From contig NZ_KE384465.1 in NCBI RefSeq assembly GCF_000425845.1, forward strand, positions 40,817 to 85,937: DNA of 45,121 nt, given 5' to 3'. Shown in pieces: positions 36,634 through 45,121 of the stretch (position 1 is its first letter; each line of letters starts with the position of its first letter). The position numbers and the translations under genes were made by a program. A model generated the notes under the pieces. That model was given only the letters and a program-made list of their open reading frames with translations, was not told the origin of the DNA and did not search any database. This stretch comes from Jeotgalicoccus psychrophilus DSM 19085. Its GTDB lineage: Bacteria; Bacillota; Bacilli; Staphylococcales; Salinicoccaceae.

Positions 36634-37806
36634 TTATCTTTTATCGAAATTTACAACTGCTTTCAAGAGAGTTTCAACGCCGGTCTTCATGCCGTCCTCA
36701 TCGATATCGAACATCGGATGATGATGCGGGATATCAGCTTTTTTCTCGCTGTTGCTGACACCGGTGTAGAAATAGCAGCCCGGTTTTTCCTGGATAAAGT
36801 AGGAGAAATCTTCTCCGCCCATTGCAGGACCGACTTCTTCAACACCTGAAACGAATGCCGCATCTTCCCTGACGTTATCAACAACGTAGTCGAGAAGGGC
36901 GTGATCGTTTTTCATTGACGGATAGCCGTACATAATTTCAAGGTCAGCATTAACATTGAAACTTGCACTGATGCCTAAGCAGATCTGTTCAAGACGCTTG
37001 GCTACTATATCTCTTACTTCCTGTGTATAAGTTCTGAATGTGCCTTTAAGCTCGGCCTTGCCCGGAATAACATTAAATACTGTCCCGGCATTATATGCGC
37101 CGAGTGTCACTACTGCTGAATCCAGAGGACTCACAGAACGGGACACAATTGTCTGTATTTGCTGAATCAGTGACGCAGAGGCGATAATCGGGTCATGAGT
37201 GACCTGCGGTGTCGCACCATGGCCGCCGAGTCCGTTTACAGTGATTTTAAACGAGTCTGCGTTCGCATACATCGTATCGTAGTTATATTTAATCGTTCCG
37301 ACCGGGAATTTAGTTGAAACGTGAGTACCGAATACATAATCAACGTTTGCGAGCGCACCGTCTTCAATCATTGCTTTCGCACCGCCCGGCAGCAGCTCTT
37401 CAGCATGCTGATGTAAGAATACAACGTTGACCGGCAATTCTTCTTTATGAGCCGATAAAATTTTAGCCATCGTAATCAGCATAGCTGTATGTGCATCGTG
37501 TCCGCATGCATGCATTACGCCGGGAGTTTTTGATTTGTACGGAACGTCTTTTTCATCGTGAATCGGCAGTGCATCAAAATCCGCACGCAGTGCCACCGTG
37601 TCAAAATCGTCATTGACCTGCAGGCGTGCAACGATACCATTACCTCCGACATCCTGCCTGATATCCAGACCGAGATCTTTTATCTGGTCGTAAATCCATT
37701 TTTTTGTATTCATTTCCTGGAAGGATATTTCAGGATGCTGATGCATATATCTGCGAAGTTCCACCATAGAATCATAGTGTTCATTTATTAGTTGTTTTAT
37801 ATCCAT
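36634..37806 (-). CDS. M20 family amidohydrolase, copy 1 (HipO/YxeP-like)
   Basis: A 390-aa metal-dependent hydrolase of peptidase family M20D that removes acyl groups from N-acyl amino acids; the substrate is unknown. Metal-binding HACGHDAHT lies near residues 100-108. HQHAEELLPGG carries the catalytic glutamate pair, FGTHVS supplies another histidine, and GGEDFSYF with HHHP forms the C-terminal ligand region. The lid/dimerisation domain lies between about 180 and 295. AAGGAG precedes the start, which shares one base with the stop of copy 2 (TAATG). Last gene of a three-gene unit. S. aureus has a single such gene after tuf. Confidence 0.9.
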   Translation of the reverse strand: MDIKQLINEHYDSMVELRRYMHQHPEISFQEMNTKKWIYDQIKDLGLDIRQDVGGNGIVARLQVNDDFDTVALRADFDALPIHDEKDVPYKSKTPGVMHACGHDAHTAMLITMAKILSAHKEELPVNVVFLHQHAEELLPGGAKAMIEDGALANVDYVFGTHVSTKFPVGTIKYNYDTMYANADSFKITVNGLGGHGATPQVTHDPIIASASLIQQIQTIVSRSVSPLDSAVVTLGAYNAGTVFNVIPGKAELKGTFRTYTQEVRDIVAKRLEQICLGISASFNVNADLEIMYGYPSMKNDHALLDYVVDNVREDAAFVSGVEEVGPAMGGEDFSYFIQEKPGCYFYTGVSNSEKKADIPHHHPMFDIDEDGMKTGVETLLKAVVNFDKR

Positions 37807-38993
37807 TATCGGGACTCCTTTTCTAAATATGTAAATACAGATTCCAGCATAACGTTTACTGCGTTGACCATCCCTTTTTCATCGATATCAAAGTGGGCGT
37901 GGTGGTGAGGGAAATCTGCTTTAAAACTTGAGTTTTTAACACCTGTATAAAAGAATGTGCCCGGAACACGCTGCAGATAATAAGAAAAATCTTCGCCGCC
38001 GAGGTCCGGTTCAAGTCTGATTGTTTCGTTAACAGTCGAAATTCTGCCGGCACTTTCGACAACGATATCGGTCATTTCATCATCGTTGACTACAGGCGGG
38101 TAGCCTTTCATATAATCGAGGGTATACGAGACGCGGGTCGTTGTAACGAGCCCTTCAAGCGTCCGGTTGAGTTCTTTAATCATCAGGTCCTGCATGTCGT
38201 GATTAAATGTGCGGATTGTTCCGCCGATCGTCACTTCATCCGGAATAACATTATGCTGATTGCCGGCATTGAACATCGTTATTGATAACACGACAGAATC
38301 CATTGCATTCGTGCGTCTTGTCACAGCGTACTGAAGCTGATTGCAGAGCGCAATGCCTGCGGCGACGGGATCGATTGTGTCATGCGGACGTGAGGCGTGG
38401 CCGCCCCGGCCTTTTAAAGTAATTGTAAAGTCATCGGGTATCCCCGTTGCTGTACCGTACTTATAGCCGATCTTGCCGACGTCTAAAGACGTTGAGACGT
38501 GCTGGCCGAAAATAGCGTCTACGCCGTCGAGACAGCCGTCTGCAATCATTTGAATTGCGCCGCCCGGATCAACTTCTTCTGCGTGCTGATGAATAAAGAC
38601 GATATTGCCTTTCAGTTCCTCCTTCATACCGCTTAAAATCTTAGCGGCAGTAAGTACAATTGCTGTATGAGCATCGTGACCGCAAGCATGCATCACACCG
38701 GGAACTGTTGATTTATAAGGTGTATCTTTTAAATCCTGAATCGGCAGTGCGTCGAAATCTGCTCTTAGTGCGACTGTCGGCAGCGACTCATCAATAATCA
38801 GTCTGCCGACCACGCCGCGCCCGCCGACGCCTTCTTGTACTTCGATGCCTAGACTGCGCAGGTAATCTGCGATATAAGCAGGGGTATGAATTTCCTTAAA
38901 CGACAGCTCAGGATACATGTGCAGATGTCTGCGCAGCTGCACCATTTCGCCGAACTGTTTATTCACGGCTGATTCAATTGACTTTACATCCAT
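37806..38993 (-). CDS. M20 family amidohydrolase, copy 2
   Basis: A 395-aa paralogue of its downstream neighbour, with the same order of motifs: HACGHDAHT, HQHAEEVDPGG, GQHVS, LGGEDFSYYL and PHHHAHFD. All metal ligands and the catalytic glutamate are kept, so it should be active. Sequence outside the motifs is clearly different from copy 1 (for example LGIEVQEGVGGRGVVG at its N-terminus), so the duplication is old. The ribosome-binding site is weak (GCGGTGA). Its first 10 bases overlap the end of copy 3, so coupled translation is likely. Substrate unknown. Confidence 0.9.
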   Translation of the reverse strand: MDVKSIESAVNKQFGEMVQLRRHLHMYPELSFKEIHTPAYIADYLRSLGIEVQEGVGGRGVVGRLIIDESLPTVALRADFDALPIQDLKDTPYKSTVPGVMHACGHDAHTAIVLTAAKILSGMKEELKGNIVFIHQHAEEVDPGGAIQMIADGCLDGVDAIFGQHVSTSLDVGKIGYKYGTATGIPDDFTITLKGRGGHASRPHDTIDPVAAGIALCNQLQYAVTRRTNAMDSVVLSITMFNAGNQHNVIPDEVTIGGTIRTFNHDMQDLMIKELNRTLEGLVTTTRVSYTLDYMKGYPPVVNDDEMTDIVVESAGRISTVNETIRLEPDLGGEDFSYYLQRVPGTFFYTGVKNSSFKADFPHHHAHFDIDEKGMVNAVNVMLESVFTYLEKESR

Positions 38994-40171
38994 TTAATCA
39001 CCGCTTCTTTTTCTAAGATTTTCATAAACATCATCAGTGCGGTTTCCATTGCATCTTCATCGATATCAAACATATCAGTATGGTGTGCAGGTGTTGTTTT
39101 CTTGTCCTCGTTCCCTGTACCCGTATAGAAAAACGCACCGGGCTTATCTAAAATATAATAAGAGAAATCCTCACCGATCATTAAAGGATCTGCTTCTTTA
39201 AAAGGCAGGCCGAGATCTTTTGCGGCTTCTTCAATTACCTGAGCTTCTTCTTCGTGATTTATTACAGCGGGGTAGCCGAATGTATATTTCATATCGGCAG
39301 TCGCACCGCGTTTTTTAGTAGTGTATTCCACTTCGTTTTTAAATATTTCATATATTTTTTCTTTTACTTCCTGTTTGAAAGTGCGTACGGTGCCGATGAT
39401 TTTAACAGTATCGGGAATAACATTGAACGCATCTCCGCCGCGCACACTGCCGACAGTAACGACAGCATTTTCAATCGGTGAAATCTGACGGGATACTGCA
39501 GTCTGCAGGTTGGTAATCAGTTCTGCAGCGATGACAATTGGATCGACCGTTAAATCGGGATAAGCGGCATGTCCGCCGGAACCTTGGAGCGTAATGTAGA
39601 AACCGTCGGGGCTTGCTATCATTGCGCCTGGAGTTGTCTGAACTTCATGCGTATCAAACTGGCTCCAGTAATGCTGACCGTATACTTTATCGACACCTTC
39701 GAGGGCATTGTCCTCAACCATAGCCTTGGCCCCTCCCGGCTGTTCTTCTTCACCGTACTGGAAGATAAAGGATACAGTACCGCTTAAATTGTCCTTATTA
39801 GCCACCACAGCATCCACGAGACCTAAAAGGGTACTCGTATGACCATCGTGACCGCAAGCGTGCATAGCCCCGGGATTTTGAGATTTATAAGGGACATCTT
39901 TTTGGTCTTCAATCGGGAGTGCGTCAAAATCAGCGCGCACAGCAATATGCGGGCTGCCTGAGCCAATAGAAGCAACGATACCGGCACCTTCGTTTTCATC
40001 GTTTCTGCCGACGTTTTCACGAATGTTTAATTCAGGATGCTGCTTCAGCTTACCTAAAATAAACTGGTACGTTTCTTTCTCTGTAAATGACACTTCCGGA
40101 TGCATATGCATATGTCTTCTGTTCGTAACCATCTCGGGAAGTTTTGATGATGCGATATCTTTAATGCTCAT
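38984..40171 (-). CDS. M20 family amidohydrolase, copy 3 (divergent)
   Basis: The 395-aa first gene of the tandem unit, with GGAGG before its ATG. HACGHDGHT and MIGEDFSYY are kept. The catalytic block reads FQYGEEEQPGG instead of HQHAEE, and GQHYWSQ replaces the GTHVS/GQHVS of the other copies. The N-terminal part has an extra stretch, NENEGAGIVASIGSGSPH. Glutamates and presumed metal ligands remain, so it is likely an enzyme, but the pocket differs and substrate choice probably does too. It is divergently arranged from kbl, with about 160 bp between. Confidence 0.88.
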   Translation of the reverse strand: MSIKDIASSKLPEMVTNRRHMHMHPEVSFTEKETYQFILGKLKQHPELNIRENVGRNDENEGAGIVASIGSGSPHIAVRADFDALPIEDQKDVPYKSQNPGAMHACGHDGHTSTLLGLVDAVVANKDNLSGTVSFIFQYGEEEQPGGAKAMVEDNALEGVDKVYGQHYWSQFDTHEVQTTPGAMIASPDGFYITLQGSGGHAAYPDLTVDPIVIAAELITNLQTAVSRQISPIENAVVTVGSVRGGDAFNVIPDTVKIIGTVRTFKQEVKEKIYEIFKNEVEYTTKKRGATADMKYTFGYPAVINHEEEAQVIEEAAKDLGLPFKEADPLMIGEDFSYYILDKPGAFFYTGTGNEDKKTTPAHHTDMFDIDEDAMETALMMFMKILEKEAVIKWM

Positions 40172-40287
40172 GATTGAACCTCCATAACTATTTTCTATTC
40201 ATATTATCAGAGCGCGCCCCAGTTTAAAATATAAATCGCTCAAAAGTGAGAAAATTACAACAATATAAACTATTGGATATCGTTCAA

Positions 40288-40301
40288 AGAAAGCGCTTAG
40301 A
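40288..40301 (+). promoter_or_regulatory. Possible cre site before kbl
   Basis: AGAAAGCGCTTAGA matches the core of the CcpA operator (GAAAGCGCTT) but misses the outer bases. It lies 34 bp before the kbl start, between kbl and the divergent amidohydrolase unit. Confidence 0.35.
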
Positions 40302-40334
40302 TATGATAAAATACAAAGTAAGGAGGGGACGTAT

Positions 40335-41525
40335 ATGTCACAAAAATTAGAACAGTATTTACAATCGAACTTAGAGTATTTGAAAGACAACGGCTTATAC
40401 AATGAAATAGATGTAGTAGAAGGCGCAAACGGTCCTGAAATTACAGTAGCCGGCAAGAGCTTAATTAACTTATCTTCGAATAACTATTTAGGTCTTGCTA
40501 CGGATGAAAAATTAAAAGCAGCAGCAATAGAAGCAATTAAATCACATGGTGTCGGTGCGGGTGCCGTACGTACAATCAACGGTACACTGGATCTTCACGT
40601 GGAACTGGAAAACAAGCTTGCAGAATTCAAAGGGACTGAAGCAGCAGTTGCTTTCCAATCAGGTTTCAACTGTAATATGGCAGCAATTCAAGGTGTCATG
40701 AATAAAGAAGATGCGATTTTATCTGATGAATTAAACCATGCGTCAATTATCGACGGGTGCCGTTTATCTAGAGCTAAAATTATCCGTGTAAACCATTCTG
40801 ATATGGATGATCTCCGTGCCAAAGCAAAAGAAGCAGTGGAATCAGGTCTCTATAAAAAAGTAATGTACATCACAGACGGTGTATTCTCAATGGACGGCGA
40901 TGTTGCGAAACTTCCTGAAATCGTCGAGATCGCAAAAGAATTCGACTTAATCACATATGTCGATGACGCGCACGGTTCAGGTGTAATGGGCAAAGGGGCC
41001 GGCACAGTTAAACATTTCGGTCTTGAAAAAGAAATCGATCTTCAAATGGGTACTTTATCGAAAGCAATCGGTGTTGTCGGCGGTTATGTTGCCGGGTCAC
41101 AGGATTTAATCGATTACCTGAAAGTTGCGGCGCGTCCATTCTTATTCTCGACGTCGTTAACACCGGGGGATACGAAAGCAATTACTGAAGCGGTTAAAAC
41201 TTTAATGGCTTCAACTGAACTGCACGATAAACTTTGGGAAAACGGTGATTATCTTAAAGCCGGTCTGAAAGATTTAGGCTTTGAAATCGGCAAGTCAGAA
41301 ACACCGATTACACCTTGTATTATTGGTGACGAGAAAAAAGCTCAGGAATTTTCAAAACGTCTGAAAGAAGAAGGCGTCTATGCAAAATCAATCGTCTTCC
41401 CGACAGTGCCTAAAGGTACGGGACGCGTAAGAAACATGCCAACAGCGGCGCACACGAAAGAAATGCTCGACAAAGCGCTTGAAATTTACGCTAAAGTCGG
41501 CCGTGAAATGGGAATTATTAACTAA
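40335..41525 (+). CDS. kbl: Glycine C-acetyltransferase (2-amino-3-ketobutyrate CoA ligase)
   Basis: A PLP enzyme that splits 2-amino-3-ketobutyrate with CoA into glycine and acetyl-CoA. The 396-aa protein belongs to the alpha-oxoamine synthase family: [17 protein letters not shown] in the cofactor region, and the PLP lysine K243 in [13 protein letters not shown]. 8-amino-7-oxononanoate synthase BioF is the closest alternative, but the threonine dehydrogenase gene 32 bp downstream makes Kbl far more likely. AAGGAGG precedes the ATG. The same pair follows tuf in Staphylococcus. Confidence 0.93.
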   Translation: MSQKLEQYLQSNLEYLKDNGLYNEIDVVEGANGPEITVAGKSLINLSSNNYLGLATDEKLKAAAIEAIKSHGVGAGAVRTINGTLDLHVELENKLAEFKGTEAAVAFQSGFNCNMAAIQGVMNKEDAILSDELNHASIIDGCRLSRAKIIRVNHSDMDDLRAKAKEAVESGLYKKVMYITDGVFSMDGDVAKLPEIVEIAKEFDLITYVDDAHGSGVMGKGAGTVKHFGLEKEIDLQMGTLSKAIGVVGGYVAGSQDLIDYLKVAARPFLFSTSLTPGDTKAITEAVKTLMASTELHDKLWENGDYLKAGLKDLGFEIGKSETPITPCIIGDEKKAQEFSKRLKEEGVYAKSIVFPTVPKGTGRVRNMPTAAHTKEMLDKALEIYAKVGREMGIIN

Positions 41526-41557
41526 AACATAAACTTTTCGAATAAGGGGAAACAATC

Positions 41558-42514
41558 ATGGAACGAATTATAGTTACAGGGGCGCTCGGGCAAATTGGGA
41601 CAGAGTTAACCGTTAAATTAAGAGAAATTTATGGTGAGGACAACGTTCTGCCGACTGATATTAAAGAACCTGTGAATTCACCGCTTGAAGGCAAGGCCTT
41701 CGAAATTTTAGATGTTACAGACTACAAAGCAATGGAACAGACGGCAAAAGAATTTAAGGCGGACACAATTATGCACCTGGCAGCACTGCTTAGTGCAACA
41801 TGTGAAAAAGATCCGATGCTTGCATGGAATATTAATATGGGCGGGCTGGTTAACGCACTTGAAACAGCACGCACTCTTAATATGCAGTTCTTTACACCAA
41901 GTTCCATCGGTGCATTTGGTCCGGAGACGCCGAAAGTAAATACACCGCAGACGACAATTCAGCGTCCGACAACGATCTACGGTGTCAATAAAGTATCGGG
42001 AGAACTACTGTGCGATTACTACTTTGAGAAATTCGGCGTGGACACGCGCGGCGTACGTTTTCCAGGTTTAATCTCACACGTAAGAGAACCAGGCGGCGGC
42101 ACGACGGACTATGCTGTAGAAATTTACTTCGAAGCGGTTAAAAACGGCAAGTACACTTCATTTATCGGCAAAGATACGTTTATGGACATGATGTACATGG
42201 ACGACGCGATTCAAGCGATTATTGACCTGATGGAAGTGGATGGAGAGAAACTCGAAAACCGTAATGCGTTTAATGTCACGAATATGAGTCTGGAGCCGGA
42301 AATGGTGGCAGCATCAATCCGCCGTCATTATCCTGACTTCAAACTTGACTACGACGTTGATCCTGTCAGACAAGGCATTGCCGAGAGCTGGCCGGACAGC
42401 ATTGATGCATCCGAAGCAAAACGCCAGTGGGACTTTACAGCAACTTTTGATTTGGACAAGATGACTGATACAATGATAGAAGCGATACAGGAGAAGAACC
42501 AGGCGGGAATTTAA
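41558..42514 (+). CDS. tdh: L-threonine 3-dehydrogenase, short-chain (epimerase-like) type
   Basis: The 318-aa NAD-dependent SDR/epimerase-fold enzyme oxidises threonine to 2-amino-3-ketobutyrate for Kbl. [12 protein letters not shown] near the N-terminus binds NAD. The catalytic pair is Y141 and K145 in [30 protein letters not shown] matches the substrate region of the short-chain threonine dehydrogenases, unrelated to the zinc-dependent E. coli Tdh. It forms a two-gene catabolic unit with kbl, turning threonine into glycine and acetyl-CoA. GGGGAAAC precedes the start. Confidence 0.9.
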   Translation: MERIIVTGALGQIGTELTVKLREIYGEDNVLPTDIKEPVNSPLEGKAFEILDVTDYKAMEQTAKEFKADTIMHLAALLSATCEKDPMLAWNINMGGLVNALETARTLNMQFFTPSSIGAFGPETPKVNTPQTTIQRPTTIYGVNKVSGELLCDYYFEKFGVDTRGVRFPGLISHVREPGGGTTDYAVEIYFEAVKNGKYTSFIGKDTFMDMMYMDDAIQAIIDLMEVDGEKLENRNAFNVTNMSLEPEMVAASIRRHYPDFKLDYDVDPVRQGIAESWPDSIDASEAKRQWDFTATFDLDKMTDTMIEAIQEKNQAGI

Positions 42515-42548
42515 GTAAATGTCCCGTCCGGTTCGTGGAGGGTGACTA

Positions 42549-43752
<1,204 letters not shown>

Positions 43753-44034
43753 GGCGTTTGGGCAGATTTTTGGTGTGGTCGTATGAGCGGGATTACGCAC
43801 AGCATCCGCTTCATCTTATAGCACCCTAATCTTTTAATATATCAAGTATCTATAAATATTTATATACAAATCGGAGAAATTCAACATCCATTAAAATCCA
43901 AAAGTAAGCACGTTTGTGTAATATTACCACCAGTTTTACAAAAATTGATTTAAAGTAACTTTTTTAAAAGAAAAATGCCATTTTCTCGTATATATAGGAT
44001 AAGAGGTACTTTTTATATTAAAGGAGGAACTTAA
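43753..44034. other. AT-rich gap without recognisable gene
   Basis: About 280 bp between the tadA terminator and the NERD gene. I see no coding sequence, tRNA or known leader. The second half is very AT-rich and has no clear -35/-10 pair; TATATA at 43989-43994 is the best -10 candidate. A short AGAAAA/TTTTCT hairpin lies near 43969-43986. It marks the boundary of the conserved cluster. Confidence 0.5.
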
Positions 44035-45018
44035 ATGTTTTTAAATAAACGAAGTATGCCGCTTGAGCTTTTATATTACAATTCACTGTCTTTTAGAAAA
44101 GATCTCAGCAAACAGGAGAAACACGAAAAAGAAATGATAAAGAAAGGTTATGAAGGAGAGTGTCAGTATGATCAGATTTTAGATGAAGTTGGTCACGAGA
44201 ATATTTATGTGATTAGAGATGTTTATCTTAAGATAGGAAATACAGATACTCAATATGATACGATAATCATTTCTGAAAACAGGGTGGTTATTAATGAAAT
44301 TAAAAATTATACGGGAGATTACCGGTATGAGAGTAACAGGTGGTTCAGAAATAATAAACCAATTAATGATAATGCCTTCGCACAGCTGGACAGAGCTAAA
44401 GGGAAATTAATGAATTTGATGGATGATGCGGACTTGCACGTAAAAGTGGAAGCGGCATTAATATTTACAAGTGATGATTTCAGATTAACTTCTGAAGATC
44501 AGCGTATTTGGCAAGAAACAATTGTGCGTAATAATTTAAGGAAGTATCTTCGACAATTTTACAATGAGAGACTTGAAAATAAAGCTAAAAGTATAGCTAA
44601 CACGATTAGAAATTCTGTAGTGGATAATACTTATTTTGAGAAGACTGCAGATATTAACCAGCTGCGACGAGGTCTATATTGCGGTGAATGCGGCAACTTT
44701 AATCTGATAAAGAAACGATTCCAGTTTATTTGTGCGGAGTGTGAAACTATAGAAAGTCATGATTCACATTTACTTCGCGCCATGCATGACTATAAATATT
44801 TGTTTTATAATCAACCAATGACTCAGCGTATTTTCACTTATCTAATCAACGATGAAGTTAATAAAAGTACAATTTATCGTTTTTTTCAAAAACACTGTCA
44901 TATAAATAAAAAGGGTAATTATACGACCTATACTTTGAAGTATCATAATTTGGAAGAAGCGTTGAAGATTAATCGTAAAACACAGCGTTATAAAGATAGA
45001 TTAGTGAAGAACAGGTAG
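44035..45018 (+). CDS. NERD-domain protein with zinc ribbon
   Basis: A 327-aa protein of unknown role. Residues about 36-150 form a NERD (nuclease-related) domain. GYEGECQYDQIL (38-49) is its first motif, D75 in TQYDTIII and E88-I-K90 in NEIKNYTG make the D...ExK pattern of restriction-enzyme-like nucleases. C216, C219, C233 and C236 form a zinc-ribbon-like cluster. The last 85 residues are basic and unassigned. No signal peptide or membrane segment. AAGGAGGA precedes the ATG. Codon use is more AT-rich than in the neighbours, and the gene stands alone. Nuclease activity and any link to defence or DNA repair are inference; domain assignment is good. Confidence 0.82.
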   Translation: MFLNKRSMPLELLYYNSLSFRKDLSKQEKHEKEMIKKGYEGECQYDQILDEVGHENIYVIRDVYLKIGNTDTQYDTIIISENRVVINEIKNYTGDYRYESNRWFRNNKPINDNAFAQLDRAKGKLMNLMDDADLHVKVEAALIFTSDDFRLTSEDQRIWQETIVRNNLRKYLRQFYNERLENKAKSIANTIRNSVVDNTYFEKTADINQLRRGLYCGECGNFNLIKKRFQFICAECETIESHDSHLLRAMHDYKYLFYNQPMTQRIFTYLINDEVNKSTIYRFFQKHCHINKKGNYTTYTLKYHNLEEALKINRKTQRYKDRLVKNR

Positions 45019-45050
45019 AGTGTACAAGAAGATTTGAGTGGGAATTAGCC

Positions 45051-45121
45051 TAGGAATTCGATGAATGTCTGTCATAGAAACCCGCAGCGTTTAGGAATTC
45101 GATGAATGTCTGTCATAGAAA
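45051..45121. repeat. 30-bp direct repeat, two copies, reaching the window end
   Basis: Identical 30-bp units at 45051-45080 and 45092-45121 are separated by an 11-bp linker (CCCGCAGCGTT), a period of 41 bp. Each unit contains arms TTCGATGA and TCATAGAA around a 7-nt ATGTCTG loop, pairing over 7 of 8 positions. The period is not a multiple of three and the + strand frames close, so a coding repeat is unlikely. Linkers of 11 bp are too short for a CRISPR array. The array may continue beyond the window. Confidence 0.85.

Noticed and set aside
45051-45121. CRISPR array
   Set aside because: Only two repeats are visible and the linker is 11 bp, far shorter than real spacers. No cas genes are in the window.

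Overview
The window is chromosomal core DNA from a low-GC Gram-positive bacterium of the family Staphylococcaceae. Gene order matches the Bacillus/Staphylococcus block ctsR-mcsA-mcsB-clpC-radA-yacL-ispD-ispF-gltX-cysE-cysS-mrnC-rlmB-rae1-sigH-rpmG-secE-nusG-rplKAJL-rsmC-rpoBC-rpsL-rpsG-fusA-tuf. It is followed by the staphylococcal-type continuation: M20 amidohydrolase, kbl, tdh, HAD phosphatase, tadA. RpoB, RpoC, CtsR, CysE and RplK read closest to staphylococcal proteins. However, ispD and ispF sit in the block, whereas S. aureus uses the mevalonate route. A relative outside the S. aureus group (Jeotgalicoccus, Salinicoccus, Macrococcus or Mammaliicoccus type) is therefore more likely. That placement is inference from reading alone.

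Layout. 1-520: an edge hairpin, a near-consensus promoter and a tRNA-Val/Gly/Ile cluster with its terminator. 522-4126: murT (minus, no gatD beside it), a ZIP metal transporter with a Fur-family-like operator, and nupC (minus) with a cre site. 4336-8878: the CtsR-controlled protein-quality-control operon ctsR-mcsA-mcsB-clpC, closed by a terminator shared with an inverted, solitary trpE (8891-10369). 10584-15645: radA, the PIN/TRAM protein YacL, the MEP-pathway pair ispD/ispF, and gltX. 15655-20298: a cysteine T-box leader, then cysE-cysS-mrnC-rlmB-rae1, then sigH. 20309-23670: rpmG-secE-nusG and the L11/L1/L10/L12 genes with ribosomal-protein leaders. 23759-36616: rsmC, rpoB, rpoC, rpsL, rpsG, fusA and tuf, with leader hairpins before rpoB and rpsL. 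36634-40171: three tandem M20 amidohydrolases (minus). 40335-43725: kbl-tdh (threonine to glycine), a HAD phosphatase and tadA. 43753-45121: an AT-rich stretch with a lone NERD-domain/zinc-ribbon protein, then a 30-bp direct repeat with internal dyad symmetry that runs off the window end.

Most of the window is conserved housekeeping sequence. The parts that depart from the usual layout are: (i) the end-of-window repeat next to the NERD gene, (ii) the amidohydrolase triplication, (iii) murT without gatD, (iv) trpE inserted between clpC and radA, and (v) the rpoC-rpsL gap where an L7Ae-like gene is expected. I did not find a convincing complete new system. The NERD-plus-repeat edge is the best candidate, but the sequence needed to judge it lies outside the window.
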